Part shown: positions 49,901 to 59,106 of the stretch, piece after piece | Layout of the letters: each line of letters starts with the position of its first letter | How positions within the stretch are numbered: the first letter of the stretch is position 1 | NCBI GenBank assembly: GCA_013399015.1 | Contig: VWZX01019989.1 | Coordinates: 1,413,725-1,477,724 of the forward strand | Length of the DNA stretch: 64,000 nucleotides | Source of the DNA: Galbula dea | Taxonomy: Eukaryota > Chordata > Aves > Piciformes > Galbulidae | Reading direction: 5' to 3' | Translations under genes and position numbers: made by a program | Notes under the pieces: generated by a model | Seen by the model: only the letters and a program-made list of their open reading frames with translations | Database searches by the model: none | What the model was told of the DNA's origin: nothing

Positions 49901-52333
49901 GGGACTTAAGCACCCACAAACTCCCAACGGTGGCAGTCTGAGGCAACAGCCCTGCTACCTGCCAGAGCCCTCCTTTCCCACAGGGAGCAATGCAGGACAA
50001 GACAGTAGGCACACAGCACCTTTCCAGGCGTGGGGCCAGCCTGCCCAGAACATCAACTCCTATCCCTTCCCCTTGGCCAGCACACCTCTCTGCTTGCTCC
50101 TCCCTTGGTAGCATCACACTGGGATATCAAGTTTGAAGGTTGGTGGGTGCTGTGCCCAGTGCCCTGGCACACAGGGGCTTGAAGTCGCCCCACCAGTAAA
50201 GCAGAGAGCTTTGCAGATCAGCCCTGTGCTACACACATGCCTTTGCCTGAGCCACAGCATGTACCCCACCAGTTGCATTTCTAACTCAGCCAAGGCTCAT
50301 TGCACATCATGTCTGGTGGATTTCAGGACTAACATGCTTTTGAGTAATCACCAGAGAGGGGATCAGAGACATTGGGCAAAGCCTCAGAGAAGCTGGGGGA
50401 TGCCATGCAGAGCCTGCATAGCTCAGTGCTGTGGGAGAGAGAAGCAGTAAATGCTCCATGACGTCTCTGTGCACAGCGGCAGTCCAGACCTTGACATCCT
50501 GCTGGCTCTTTGCCTGTAGCTGCTCATCTGGGAGGCAGCCCTGCCTGCACACTGCCTGCAAGGCCCTGCTGCTGGAGGAAACCCCCAGGCTCCAGCTGGG
50601 ACTTGCACTTGCCAGAGCTGACGCTGCAGAACACATCAATGGTCTGGTCTAGTTCTGAGCACTGGAGGGTGATTGGTGCTGGCTGCTTACATGAAAGCTT
50701 TAACTCAATGCTGCAGGGATTTAAACTAACTGGTCAGTGCCCTGTCTGGAGTGAGACGCTTTCCCTTGTGCCTTGAGGGCACGGGCAGCAGCCTGCTGCC
50801 TCCCCAGAAAAGCCACAGAGGCCCTTCTAATTTGTGCAGGTCTGTAATCACCTTGAGGAATTTAGTGAGCTGACTCCATTAGCTAAATGCCTGCTGGCTG
50901 ATGTCGCTCCCATTATCAGCAGGCTGAATTGCTACGTTATCTGAAGAGGAACGATGAGATAAGGGAACCAGGGAAGAAAGAATAAACAAGGCACAAAGGA
51001 AACAAAGGGAATGTTTACCCCAGTCTTCACGGGTCACCAGAGGAGGTCTCTGTTCATTAGAAGTCTCAATGAAGTGGTGAAATCTCTATGTATGACACAC
51101 AGGGGCTGGATAGCAAGCAAATGCCAAAGTAAGAGCAGAGCGTGACATTTCTGCATGCCACAGTGATGTACTGGCTTGTTGAAACCTTGCTCCTATACAC
51201 TCTCAAACCTGAACAGCCTTCATCTTTCTGGAAGGTAGTGGCTGCCTGCTCTCAGGGAATTGTGGGTGGGTTCTTGGTGCCTTGATGGCTGGTAGAGACG
51301 CTAAATTATCAGGAATCTGGACTCTCCTGCCTTTCCAGATGATTACTCAGGTCTTGTAAGTGTCATTAAACCAGGACAGGGTGATAAGGAATGGACTTCT
51401 AATGAAGCAAATGAAGTTCCAGGCAGAGGTCCCTACCTTCCATTCTCACTTCAGGTCTCTAACTAAGCTCCCACACGCAAAAATCAGAGCAAGGCACCCA
51501 CCTCTGGCATCCACAGGACAGAGCTGTCCACAGCTGCATCATTTGATTTATTCCTCCCACCTCTTTGCAGCTCTTGGTTCTGAAATACAAGTAGAGGAAG
51601 TCAAAATAACCTGACAAATGACCCAGCACCTACACCTACACAAGAGGGCTCAAACTTGGTCACAAGAACATGTAAGAAAAAAGCCAGTTCCCAAGCTCCC
51701 TTCCCAAAGGACAGGCCAGCTATCATAGCCATAGTGGGGTAAAAATGCTCCCTGGCTGAAGCATTCCATGGTGAGTTACTTATGGGAAAAGATACCAGCA
51801 CTTCATTACTGTTTGCTAGCACAGAGTTAAAACTTAGGTCATTCTCCCTCCCCTCCACCCCATCCTTGTTTCAAAAAGGTCCAAACAATAGTTCTTCCAA
51901 CACTTCATTCAGGCAACAGTACTGAGATACACTTCACTAGAGAGCTACAAACTCTCTTCACCTTTCATTTCTGCTTCCATCATGCTTAGTGCTACCTTTC
52001 TTTGCCACATATCCTGGAAACTTTAGACCACCGCTGTGGCTTAGTTCATCTAAAACCATAATTGACTACAGCAGAGTCATTGTACATTCACATTGCTGTG
52101 AGTCAGCTCAGATTTTGCCCTGTGGCATGCTATCTCTCCTGTATGAAGAGAGACCTGTCTCTTGGGGTCAGCATCAGAAAGCAAGGTCTGCCCTTCTAAA
52201 TATTCAGAAAACACCCCAAGCCTCCTCACCTGGTGTCCCAGCTTCTGTGGATAGTAAAACTGAAGGCTTGGGCCTCTACCTGGGACACTTGTGTCTGCCA
52301 GAGCCTTAGGCAGTTCCCTCTGGCTTTCATATC
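28861..52333 (-). CDS. B4GALNT3: B4GALNT3 gene: span of the 18 coding exons found
   Basis: Beta-1,4-N-acetylgalactosaminyltransferase 3 is a type II Golgi enzyme that moves GalNAc from UDP-GalNAc to terminal GlcNAc in beta1,4 linkage, making LacdiNAc on N- and O-glycans. The 18 exons listed below total 2907 bases (about 968 codons). Order: N-terminal stem, PA14 domain (exons 44316 to about 41103), conserved linker (39360 to 35861), long variable stem exon (35267-34265), then the CHGN/GT7-type catalytic domain (32831-28861). All junctions are GT-AG and phases agree, with no frameshift. Two pieces are missing: the first exon with the membrane anchor (expected beyond 64000) and about 40 stem codons between 52280 and 44316. 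B4GALNT4 is the closest paralogue. I prefer B4GALNT3 because of residue matches and because the neighbour is NINJ2, as in human. Confidence 0.96.
29785..29911 (-). CDS. B4GALNT3: B4GALNT3 catalytic exon with the WGGEDW motif
   Basis: Encodes YWEVNGFGLLGIYKSDLDKI, then [20 protein letters not shown]. The GWGGED-like box is the hallmark of the beta4-galactosyl/GalNAc-transferase (GT7) fold and supplies the catalytic acid and acceptor-binding residues. Acceptor: GTTCTCAG before 29911; donor: GACAG/GTAGGC after 29785. Phase is 2 bases in and 2 bases out, matching the neighbours. Confidence 0.98.
30617..30770 (-). CDS. B4GALNT3: B4GALNT3 catalytic exon with the DLH metal motif
   Basis: Starts at phase 0 and encodes [20 protein letters not shown], then the segment with [20 protein letters not shown]. 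CDLH is the DXD-like metal and sugar-nucleotide binding motif of the CHGN-type enzymes. Donor ATG/GTAAGA at 30617; acceptor GGTTTCAG. Fully open with no irregularities. Confidence 0.98.
31181..31253 (-). CDS. B4GALNT3: B4GALNT3 catalytic exon (sugar-nucleotide fold)
   Basis: Encodes YRYLKLTGNFERSAGLQAGI, then DLVT. The acceptor sits behind a T-rich pyrimidine tract (the A12 run on + at about 31267-31278), then CTGACCCCCAG; the donor is ACG/GTAAGC. The RSAGLQAG block is strongly conserved in the family. Confidence 0.97.
32003..32156 (-). CDS. B4GALNT3: B4GALNT3 catalytic exon (start of the GT-A core)
   Basis: Encodes KNQARWVLQFISDMEELFRV, then DPYFNIIITDYSSDDMDVEK. It carries the first beta-strands of the glycosyltransferase core. 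Acceptor AAACAG before 32156; donor CACAG/GTGAGA after 32003. The frame is carried over short exons too small to be noticed as open frames by length. Confidence 0.97.
32533..32831 (-). CDS. B4GALNT3: B4GALNT3 exon before the catalytic core
   Basis: Encodes 99 codons, including RFQLQRIMNIEKRQDRMRGS, the RYLLELELLEQGERLVRFSE block, GWQGI, and a WPQGFSWNHRAVVHFVVP end leading into the GT-A core. Acceptor CTCCTGCAG; donor CCAG/GTAATG. The lysine-, arginine- and glutamate-rich loop after GWQGI differs in length from human and is the only variable part. Confidence 0.97.
32832..34264 (-). other. B4GALNT3: B4GALNT3 intron with a possible decayed repeat
   Basis: No exon is seen. Between about 33120 and 33915 the + strand has scattered matches to CR1-like 3' sequence (a GCTGATGACA block, a GGACTGTTTAGC then GAGAAGAGAAAG order, and a CTTCTGATTCTATG end). 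They are too diverged to be sure. Confidence 0.5.
34265..35267 (-). CDS. B4GALNT3: B4GALNT3 large variable stem exon
   Basis: 1003 bases, starting GSQERNLDDLQYAEQD after a CCTGCAG acceptor and ending LKKLNQRSKG at an AAAGG/GTAAGG donor. Most of it is a poorly conserved, probably disordered Golgi stem rich in Ser, Pro, Gln and Arg. Conserved islands are QWLNQVESYIAEQKA, an acidic tract (EEEEVDGEPEEEDKED), then YVPVFDQAVNWAQTFSMSN and FHMLRTDWIDLKCNTSGNLL. It is the longest exon of the gene and fully open. The acidic tract is a feature shared with the human protein, though its length differs. Confidence 0.97.
35268..35860 (-). other. B4GALNT3: B4GALNT3 intron containing a long chance open frame
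   Basis: The short intron (593 bases, GTAGGA to CCTGCAG) holds an ATG-started open frame of about 200 codons on the same strand (35848-35243). It is out of frame with the upstream exon; reading through the donor meets a stop within about 12 codons. The direct splice matches the human protein (EQP-G junction), so the open frame is not needed for the enzyme. Confidence 0.8.
35861..35937 (-). CDS. B4GALNT3: B4GALNT3 short stem exon
   Basis: 77 bases encoding FGFYKYMKMDRPEKSLASGE, then KTEQP. The PEKxxxxxxxxxEQP spacing matches human (IDQPEKQGLEQPG) around the junction. Acceptor CTCTGCAG; donor CCAG/GTAGGA. Too short to stand out by length; found by phase and similarity. Confidence 0.93.
35938..38403 (-). 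other. B4GALNT3: B4GALNT3 intron holding an antisense CR1
   Basis: The right half (about 37170-38352) is a CR1 LINE on the + strand, opposite to the gene. The left part (35938-37169) shows no exon and no recognisable repeat. The CR1 tail ends only about 50 bases before the donor of the exon at 38404. Confidence 0.85.
37170..38352 (+). mobile_element. CR1 LINE, 5'-truncated, reverse transcriptase mostly preserved
   Basis: Begins within the reverse transcriptase: a DFIKAFDTVSHSI segment at about 37213-37252, then GVPQGSVLGP at about 37384-37413 and the catalytic FADD box at 37472-37483. After one frame disruption near 37540-37580, a 232-codon open frame (37576-38274) runs to the natural ORF2 stop. 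The 3'UTR carries the standard GGGTTGGACTAGATGATCTT-like tail and ends ATTCTGTGATTC near 38351. The copy cannot move on its own, since it is truncated and has a stop near 37364. Low decay suggests fairly recent insertion within birds. Confidence 0.95.
38404..38504 (-). CDS. B4GALNT3: B4GALNT3 exon (linker after PA14)
   Basis: Encodes VHLSFVYPNDYSRLSHMEKD, then NKCFYQENPYYLE and two bases of the next Arg codon. Acceptor TTCCCAG; donor AAAG/GTAGGA. Near-identical to the human segment from memory. Confidence 0.97.
38711..38820 (-). CDS. B4GALNT3: B4GALNT3 exon with the PDCxYKPSY motif
   Basis: Encodes PLLSKSRVHRALPDCSYKPS, then YVVNGFPLQRYQGLQF, ending at phase 0 with donor TTT/GTAAGT. Acceptor CTTCTCAG. 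Conserved in B4GALNT3/4. Confidence 0.97.
39217..39360 (-). CDS. B4GALNT3: B4GALNT3 exon after the PA14 domain
   Basis: Encodes ETLLKMDEVGHIPQTLASRR, a variable Ser/Lys stretch, then PADMLKPDPRDTLYK. Acceptor GGTTTCTAG; donor AAAG/GTAAGA. Both the MDEVGHIPQT and ADMLxPDPRDTLY blocks match the family. The middle is variable in sequence. Confidence 0.96.
39361..41102 (-). other. B4GALNT3: B4GALNT3 intron, nothing recognised
   Basis: 1.74 kb between GTAAGT and the TTTCTAG acceptor. No exon, named repeat or RNA gene was seen. Composition is ordinary. Confidence 0.8.
41103..41169 (-). CDS. B4GALNT3: B4GALNT3 exon (end of PA14 domain)
   Basis: 67 bases encoding WRLNDPEAKFKVIDSQYLSL, then FT plus one base. 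Acceptor TGTTCCAG; donor ACTA/GTAAGT. Matches the human WRRNDPGAKFxIID block. Confidence 0.95.
41607..41685 (-). CDS. B4GALNT3: B4GALNT3 PA14-domain exon
   Basis: Encodes LSAAGRYYFEVLHKQDDRGT, then DHVEVA. The RYYFEVLHKQ and DHVEV blocks are typical of PA14 domains. Acceptor TTCTTCACAG; donor GCA/GTGAGT. Confidence 0.97.
42244..42311 (-). CDS. B4GALNT3: B4GALNT3 PA14-domain exon
   Basis: 68 bases encoding TGKEWTAPGEFGKFHSQQSK, then MV and two bases of Arg. Acceptor TCTTCACAG; donor GAG/GTAAGT, an optimal site chosen over a nearer GTGAGG because only it keeps the frame into RLSAAGRYY. Confidence 0.95.
42671..42771 (-). CDS. B4GALNT3: B4GALNT3 PA14-domain exon
   Basis: Completes a Gly codon, then encodes EFQFAIAADDNAEFWLSSDE and KTSGLQLLASVGK. 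The FAIAADDNAEFWLS motif is the central PA14 signature. Acceptor TCTTGACAG; donor AAG/GTACAG. Confidence 0.98.
42772..43634 (-). other. B4GALNT3: B4GALNT3 intron, nothing recognised
   Basis: 863 bases between the GTGAGG donor and the TTGACAG acceptor. No exon or named repeat was recognised. Short open frames on both strands lack similarity. Confidence 0.8.
43635..43725 (-). CDS. B4GALNT3: B4GALNT3 PA14-domain exon
   Basis: Encodes [20 protein letters not shown], then IFGYLHPFIN and one base of Gly. Acceptor CTTCTTCAG; donor AATG/GTGAGG. The [20 protein letters not shown] block is almost invariant in the family. Confidence 0.97.
44221..44316 (-). CDS. B4GALNT3: B4GALNT3 exon opening the PA14 domain
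   Basis: Exactly 32 codons, phase 0 at both ends, starting FQGLANLHVFEDWCGSSIEQ and ending LHFPLFPH. Acceptor CTGCCTCACAG; donor CAC/GTGAGT. The ANLHVFEDWCGSS block is diagnostic. Confidence 0.97.
44317..52279 (-). other. B4GALNT3: B4GALNT3 intronic region expected to hold one unfound stem exon
   Basis: The flanking exons imply about 40 codons of stem sequence between them: the exon at 52280 leaves one base and the exon at 44316 starts at phase 0, so the missing piece must be a multiple of three plus two bases. I tried many - strand donors in this stretch and found no match to the human segment. The region also holds a CpG-enriched block (about 47560-48560) and GATA-motif clusters (49.3 and 50.9 kb). 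No CR1 was seen here. Confidence 0.6.
52280..52333 (-). CDS. B4GALNT3: B4GALNT3 N-terminal stem exon
   Basis: 54 bases encoding YESQRELPKALADTSVP between split codons. From memory the human stem reads YGSWRELAKALASRNIP, ten of 17 residues the same and no gap. The phase in (2 bases, fitting an Arg) and out (one G, fitting Ala or Gly) agrees with human. Acceptor CCTCTGCACAG; donor CCCAG/GTAGAG. Short, so this call rests on similarity plus phase plus strand rather than length. Confidence 0.8.
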
Positions 52334-54569
52334 CTGTGCAGAGGAAACAGAAAAAGATGTCAGAGTACAGGCTAAAAAAAGAAGCTGGAAGCAGCTATCA
52401 GACTAAACTGGTCCCTTACCAGGCTAAGAGATCTCTAACACTCTGGAACAGTCCAGCAGAGACCAAGAGTTGTTTACATTACTAGGACTTGGCAGACTGA
52501 CATAGAGAGAGAAACCAGCTTTGTCTTCCTTAAAAGCTCTTCTCTCCTTCTTATTAATTTGTTATATTAAATATTCATCATATTTCTAAAATACATCAGA
52601 GATTTCATCAATCACCACAGGACTGGGAATGTCTTTGTAGATCCTTCAGATAATTGACCCACTGGTCAAACTGAAGAATGTATGTTGTTTTAACTAGTAA
52701 TACCAAAGAAACATAAGAAAGACAATAACCAGATTATTAGTTAAACCATCAAAAGAATATTATTCTGAATATCCACTTATTTGCACCCTAAAAGCCTTCA
52801 ATCTTCTTTTCTTGAAGGAAATGATGGCAAAGAATGCACCTGATATGACATTCAGCTGCAATGCCTAAAATATTAACAGTGACACTGTTAAGGACGTCAC
52901 TATTGAAATGAAGTCAGCTTCCAGGTTCAAAACAACTTCATTTGACATCCCCTCCCCTACCTGTTTGCTCAATCCAAGACCCAGGATCAATTTTGGTTTC
53001 TTTCTACAGCTCTGTTGGTCTCTTCGGCTTAAGAGGGACAGAGACAAAGATACAGCATAACCTTGTATCTCTCCATAAGTGCCGTGCATCTCACAGTGCT
53101 GGTGAGCAGGACTCATGCCTCCCAGCAGAGTTACAGTGGCTTGCACTGTGCGGTTTTCAGATTTGCTAAACATTTGGGCACCGAGTCAGCAACAAACCAA
53201 CCTGCCAGCAGCTTGGTGCTGTGCCCACACCACATGATACCTTAATTGTGAAGGGCACAAGTGCCAAAACCCCCACAAGCACTTGCTTCTCCCAGACTGG
53301 TGGCAGACCAGCATAATATCCATGTACCAGGGAGCAGAGCCAGGCTCTCTACCCATTTTCTTTAAAAACTGAAATCATCCCCAAAGCTCTAGGAGGTCCA
53401 GAGAAGTTTGCTGCTTCGGTATATAAAGGGAACCATTCTGCCAGTTTCAAGTCTGAGCACTGAGACAAATTATCTGAGCCCTCTATTCTGCTGTTGCAGC
53501 CAGAAGTGGCACAGATGTGCTCTGAGGGGGCAGTATCAGCCAACTAAACTGCTGGGGAAACCTCTACTGTTTTGGAGCCAGCATACCCATCTTCACCCTA
53601 TCCACCCAGCCTCACCCTGCCCATCCAACCCAGCAGCATGGGAGATTCACTGTGGCTTAAGTAGGATAATGGTCCATCAGTTTGCTTTGGAGAGAACATT
53701 TACATGCCACATGATTTAGATCAGCTCCAAAATGTCTGAGCTACACAGAGGCTAAGGCAATCCCAAAACAACCCCAGGAACTAGAATTCACAAAGAACCT
53801 CCTCCCTGGCTAGACTAAGGTCTTGGTCTGTTATTGCACCTACAAACAGGGCTGCAAAACTGACCCAGCTTGCACCTGAAACTGGGTTCTTTGAGGTCTG
53901 GCAGAGGTGAGCAGAAAGTGAAGATGTTGAAGCTGCTTCCTATCATATGGTGAAAAAAGAGGGGACAGTTAATGAAAAGAAAGTGCAAGAAATGTGGAAA
54001 ATGTGAAAGTAAGTCAGAGATGCAACTGAGAGAGAAGACTTGGAGGCAACAGGGGTATCCTGCTTTCTTGACTTGAATGTTAGCTTAGATGTGTGGGGTT
54101 TACGCAGGCCCTGTCAGATGCTGAACAGGCACCAATTTCTGATCTAGGTCTTCCCACCCCTAGATCCTGATCTAAAGCTGTGGGTTTAAGTTTATGACTA
54201 CAAATATCAACATCAATATTTATCTTCTGCAGAGTATTTTTCAGTCAGACACTCAGGGTGACTAATCTACTAATTAATGCAGCTAAGCACATCTCGGGCT
54301 TCAGGGACTGACTGTCATGGGAAAGAAAGAGAAATTTCTGTGTCTTCACATAAAATAATGTAAAATGGTGAGCTTCCATCTCTTTCAGAGCAGTGAGGCA
54401 GGAACCACTGTTTCTGAGTGACTGAAACAGACTTAGATGTTCACCGAAATTCAGCACTCACTACTTAGAGGGCTCATTGCACTACTGGGAAAGGGGAGCA
54501 CACTTTCTCAGATAATAGAACCAGAAGAGTGGAACTGGCTAAATTAGAAAGGAACTAATTAAAACAGGA

Positions 54570-54612
54570 ATTTAAACAAACAAACAAACAAACACACAAA
54601 AAAACCCCCCAC
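54570..54612 (+). repeat. (AAAC)n microsatellite with A and C runs
   Basis: Repeated CAAA units, then an A run and a C run. Simple repeat with no nearby repeat-element body. Confidence 0.85.
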
Positions 54613-57600
54613 AAGTTGATTGACAGAGGAAGAACACCAAGAGAAGCAGGGGTTTTTCATGCAGAAAAGATTATTTCGTTTCATTGTTCAAGTCAGGACT
54701 TCACTGCTCTGTGAAACAAGCTCAGGAGAAAACATCAGGAACCTGTCTCTCCTGGGAAAAGGATGCTGGCCACTACAGCTGGTTGCTCCACCATTGCAAT
54801 TCCCAGGCTCATCTGCGCTTTGGTTCCTGTGCATGGCTGGCACAGAGCCCACCTTGCAGCAAACACAGAAGTCTGGCTGCGCACAAATGCCAATGGCTGA
54901 CACTTTTCTGACCCTTTGAAAACAGAAGAAAGGGGAGCAATTCTCTGTGTTGTACAAATATTTACCTAACACTTACATCAGTCAAACACTGAAGAGACGA
55001 AACAGCTAAGAATTAATCTGGAGGCAATGATTTTCTTGCTGGGTAATTGGTACTTTGGCAGGCTAATTCCCCAACATGGCAGGAAATTATTTTCATAAAA
55101 TAATAGGATAAACACGCCCTTCAGAGAAAGTTCTTGGTGATCCAGATCCTTCTCAAAAGATTGGCTTTTCCCTGAGGATCTCCACAGGGCACCCTTGGAT
55201 AGGGACCTAACTGCCCATGCTTCCCTCGCTAAAAGGAAGGAGAGAGCTATAAAGAAGAGACTCCAGCTTCCTGCAGCCAGAAGACCTTCTGAGGCCAAAT
55301 TCTGACCAAGGTTTTCTCCCCAGTACAGTCCACATGATTCAAGACATAGACTTGCAGATATTCCCTCCTTCATGACAGCTAGACAGCAAAGCCCTGCAGC
55401 CATGTCCACTGCTCTGTTTCAAGAACAACAGAGTGAGGTGGGTCTGCCATAGGTTCAGCCTGTCCTCGAGCTCTCCTTGAGCACTGCTCAGCAACTCATC
55501 TGGCTAGAGCACTTTCTTGATGGCTATTTAACATCAACAAGAATATGCCTGGAAAACAACAGCAGACAGGAACTAAAATACCTCATCAAACACTTCAGTA
55601 TTACTAAGAGGGAATGCCATAGCTATTGGCTTTGATGATTTTGCCCCAGCCCCTCTACAAACCTGATTATGGTTAGGATGGGAAAAGGCAAAAAGCTGTA
55701 AAGGCAGAAATCAAAGGCTTGGGAATAGTCTGTCCTACAGTCAGCTGAATAGCTGAAGATGTTGGGCCAGGCTTTGTTGCCATTAGCCTGTCAGACAGAC
55801 ACACCAGACAGCTCCACCATTTCCCAAAGCACACCGACTGTTTTCCACTATTTTCTCACCCCAAAACACCTCAAGGGAAGGCAACCCTGATGCAGGCACA
55901 ACTTTCAGAAACAGCAGCCAGCCTTGCTGCCACATACTCCCCCTCCTTGCATTAGGAATAGCCTCCCCACAGCCACAAGGCATGGTTCAGGGCAAGGAAG
56001 GTTGCCTGAAACTGAACATGACATAGGAGCTCAACTCAGGGAGCTATTCACACTCTCACACACATACGCACCAGGCCTCCTGTTCTGAATATGAACCCCA
56101 ACTCTAACACCTGCCCCCTACTCTCATTTAGATTACACCTCACTCACATAGCCAGTGCACTGGGAGCGCCTTCACCTCGCCACACGATGCTAGGTATCAC
56201 ACGCAGAACACAGACTGTGGTTCAACCACCAAATACTTGTGGCCAGTGAAATCATGGGAACAAGCTGTCACGCTGTGCTGTGCACCTCAGGTAGCATGGG
56301 TTTGTGGCTGCAACATGACAGTGGCCATCTCCTTGCCATTTGGCCAAGGCAGTGCTGCACCACACACTGGGGAAGAGGGTACTTAGGGAGGCATCCTGAC
56401 CAGCACAAAACCCTATGGCTAGTACCACGATGTAGGGGAACCAATACTTACATCCTGGTCCACCACACACATGCATGCAGCCCAACAACATCAAGCATAC
56501 AAAGGATAATGATGAGGTCTAAACTGACCTCCTGAAAACAAGATAAAGTGAAAAGGAATAGCCAATGGTTTCTGGCCATAGGGTTGAGTGAAGGTTAGAC
56601 TAAGTAATGAATCGCATCCAGGGGAGCACAGAAACTACCAAAAAATCATTGAAGGGTAGAGCCAGGTCACTTACTTAAGTCAATAAAAGGCATAGGCAGA
56701 AAGGAGCAAATTCCTTGCCTTCAGATCAAGATCTGAACAACAGTCTTGGAGCTAAAAGGATTCAAGAAGTTATGAAACCTGGTGTTACATAGGGACCCCT
56801 GCAGGCCTTTCTATTTCTGGTTGGTGCAGAACCCTGCAAATATGATTGCTGACCTCCTCTAGGGATAAATCACAAAATTAGACATTGTGTGCGCAGACAT
56901 AAATTACTCCATTCTTCCTCCAGTCACAACCCTGATTCTCTGCTTTCTGAAACTGTGTGGCTTTGCTGCCTGTGAGTTTCCAAACTGACAATATACTGCA
57001 GAACATTAGAAGTACACCAAGTATGGTGGAGGAAAAGGCAGAGCACTGCACTTGGGAGCAAGAGGAAAACAAGCAGACATAGCTACCCAGTGCACTCATG
57101 CAGTCTCACTTCCAGACTCACCCACAAAATAATACTTTGCTGTTGTTGCCCTCTGGGCATAGGAAAAGTATTTCATACAGGAAGGAGGAACTGATAAGCA
57201 ATGGCTGGGGCACTAACCTGTTTTATAGAACATAAAATTAAAATCTTGCTTCTGCTCCTAAAACTTTCTATTGCCCTATGTATATCATGAAATCCACCTA
57301 TGCCACAAGATTATCTGGCAAATAGTGCCTGCCTCCTGAAAGCTCAGCAAGGATATGCACGTGGAGATGCAATGGTGGTTTTGAGCAAGAAAGCCTGTGA
57401 TATTGCTGCCACTTGCACTATCCTCCAATATTATGAGGATCAGCTCATAAGTCAGCTCCAGAAATGCCTCCATTTCAGCCTAGTGTACGCTAGGGTAAAA
57501 GCAATTACAAACTATTGCTGCTCTGCAATTGCCAAGCTGAAGGCAGAGGAGGTTCAGGAGCCAACACCAGCGGGAAAGGATGTCTATGATCTGCAGACAG

Positions 57601-57856
57601 CTGAGGTGCCTGGCCACAGAGGCCCACGTTTGGCTGTGCAGCTCTAATCCCCTGCCCAGGGCAATTACAGCCAACAGAGGCCCTGAGCAATAGAGACACG
57701 TCCTCTCCTGTCCATCCTCACCTCTCTGACTATGCAACTTAATCCCTCGCATCATCCTCTCTTCTGTCTCTGCAAAGATTACTAAAGAACCCTGAAAGAC
57801 TAGATTAGAGATGGGGAAAAACAGGGCACTTTGTTTTTCAGGGGAAGGTGACAACA

Positions 57857-58152
57857 TTCATAGAATCATGGCTAGGCTTTGCGAACGAAGATTTGGGAAG
57901 GGCTCTACCCACGTTTGTTGCACAGTTCATAGAATCGTAATGGCTAGAAACGACCTCCAAGATCATTGAGTCCAACCGTCCACCCAACACTACCATGCTC
58001 ACCACCAAAACCATGGTCCCAAGCACCACATCTACACATTTTTGAACATCTCCAGGGATGGTGATTCCACCACCTCCCTGGGCAGCCTATTCCAATGCCT
58101 GATAGCCCTCTCAGTGAAGATACTCTTCCTCAGCTGCTGACTTACACTCTGC
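57857..58152 (-). mobile_element. CR1 LINE 3' fragment with a duplicated tail
   Basis: The - strand reads the CR1 3' portion ('GAGGTCGTTTCTAGCCATTACG'-like through 'ATTCTATGAAC'). On + two copies of the tail motif TTCATAGAATC (starting at about 57857 and 57925) flank a 50-odd-base segment that does not look like CR1. Beyond 57925 the body continues to about 58152 (TCCTCAGCTG block). Confidence 0.88.
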
Positions 58153-59106
58153 AGCTCTGCACACACTCTGGCTTTTTTTTTTCCCCTAAATAAAAATAAC
58201 AACTTAAAAAATGTCTATGGCCCTCATGGTGACAAGCATGAAAAGCAGATGTTCCACCTGGTTATAATCACGGAAAGTAATATTCCTGGCACTCTCCCCT
58301 TCATCTGGAAGCACCAGTGAAGCCACTCCCTTAGAGACATGAGAGGCAATAAAGGGTGCTTCTGCTGTGGTAACAGGTTAATTAAAGCTAGCATTTGCCT
58401 CCACATATCACCAGCTCAGTGCAGCAAATCATATGCACTGCACTTGAGGAGACAGACCTGGGAGACTTATTGCCCAATTTTATTTGTGTGTACAACATCA
58501 TCATTAACAGTAGTAAGGGCTTCTTGCAAAAGAAACATGTTTCTAAATGCTTTCAACCATGAACCAATATGTTGCTCTGATGTTCACGGTACCTGAATAA
58601 ATACAATGAATAAGAAGCAACACATGTATGTGGCTTCCCCTCCTTCAGCACAGGGAGGTACCTGCAAAAATAAACAAAGAAAGAAAATGGCAGTTCTATG
58701 CCTAGCAGTCTTTGCCATCTGTTTTTCTTTTTGCCACAAGACTATGCCCAAGAAAGTTCAACAAGGTCATCCACACAGCATTTAGAAAGCTTTGGTGCAT
58801 ACATTTTTCTTAAATGATACACACGCTGCAGCACACAGACTGCTCAAAGAGTTTTCCAAAAACATTTTTTTACACAAGAGCTATCTTGTATGTAATGATG
58901 AACAACAGCTATGCAATAGACTTTCAAGTCAGTATTTGTTGTTGCTAACACGTTATTTCTTTTATCTTGGATGGAGATTTCCTAAAGACTCAAAAGCTTG
59001 CCACTTCCATGTAGATGCAGAATTCTCAAAATACCTGCTCATAACATTATTCTCAGTCAAGTTCTGTGGAACCTTATGCTGTAGAAAGTGTCATCCACTG
59101 CTTCAA

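Noticed and set aside
51502..51579. Possible missing B4GALNT3 exon: 26 open codons on - between a TTTCAG acceptor and a GAG/GTGGGT donor
   Set aside because: Its length (78, a multiple of three) does not fit the required 3n+2, and the translation (ending SSVLWMPE) matches the human stem only in a couple of residues.
57300..57647. A 115-codon open frame on the + strand
   Set aside because: No recognisable domain or family similarity, no polyadenylation context, and it lies in probable intron 1 of B4GALNT3.
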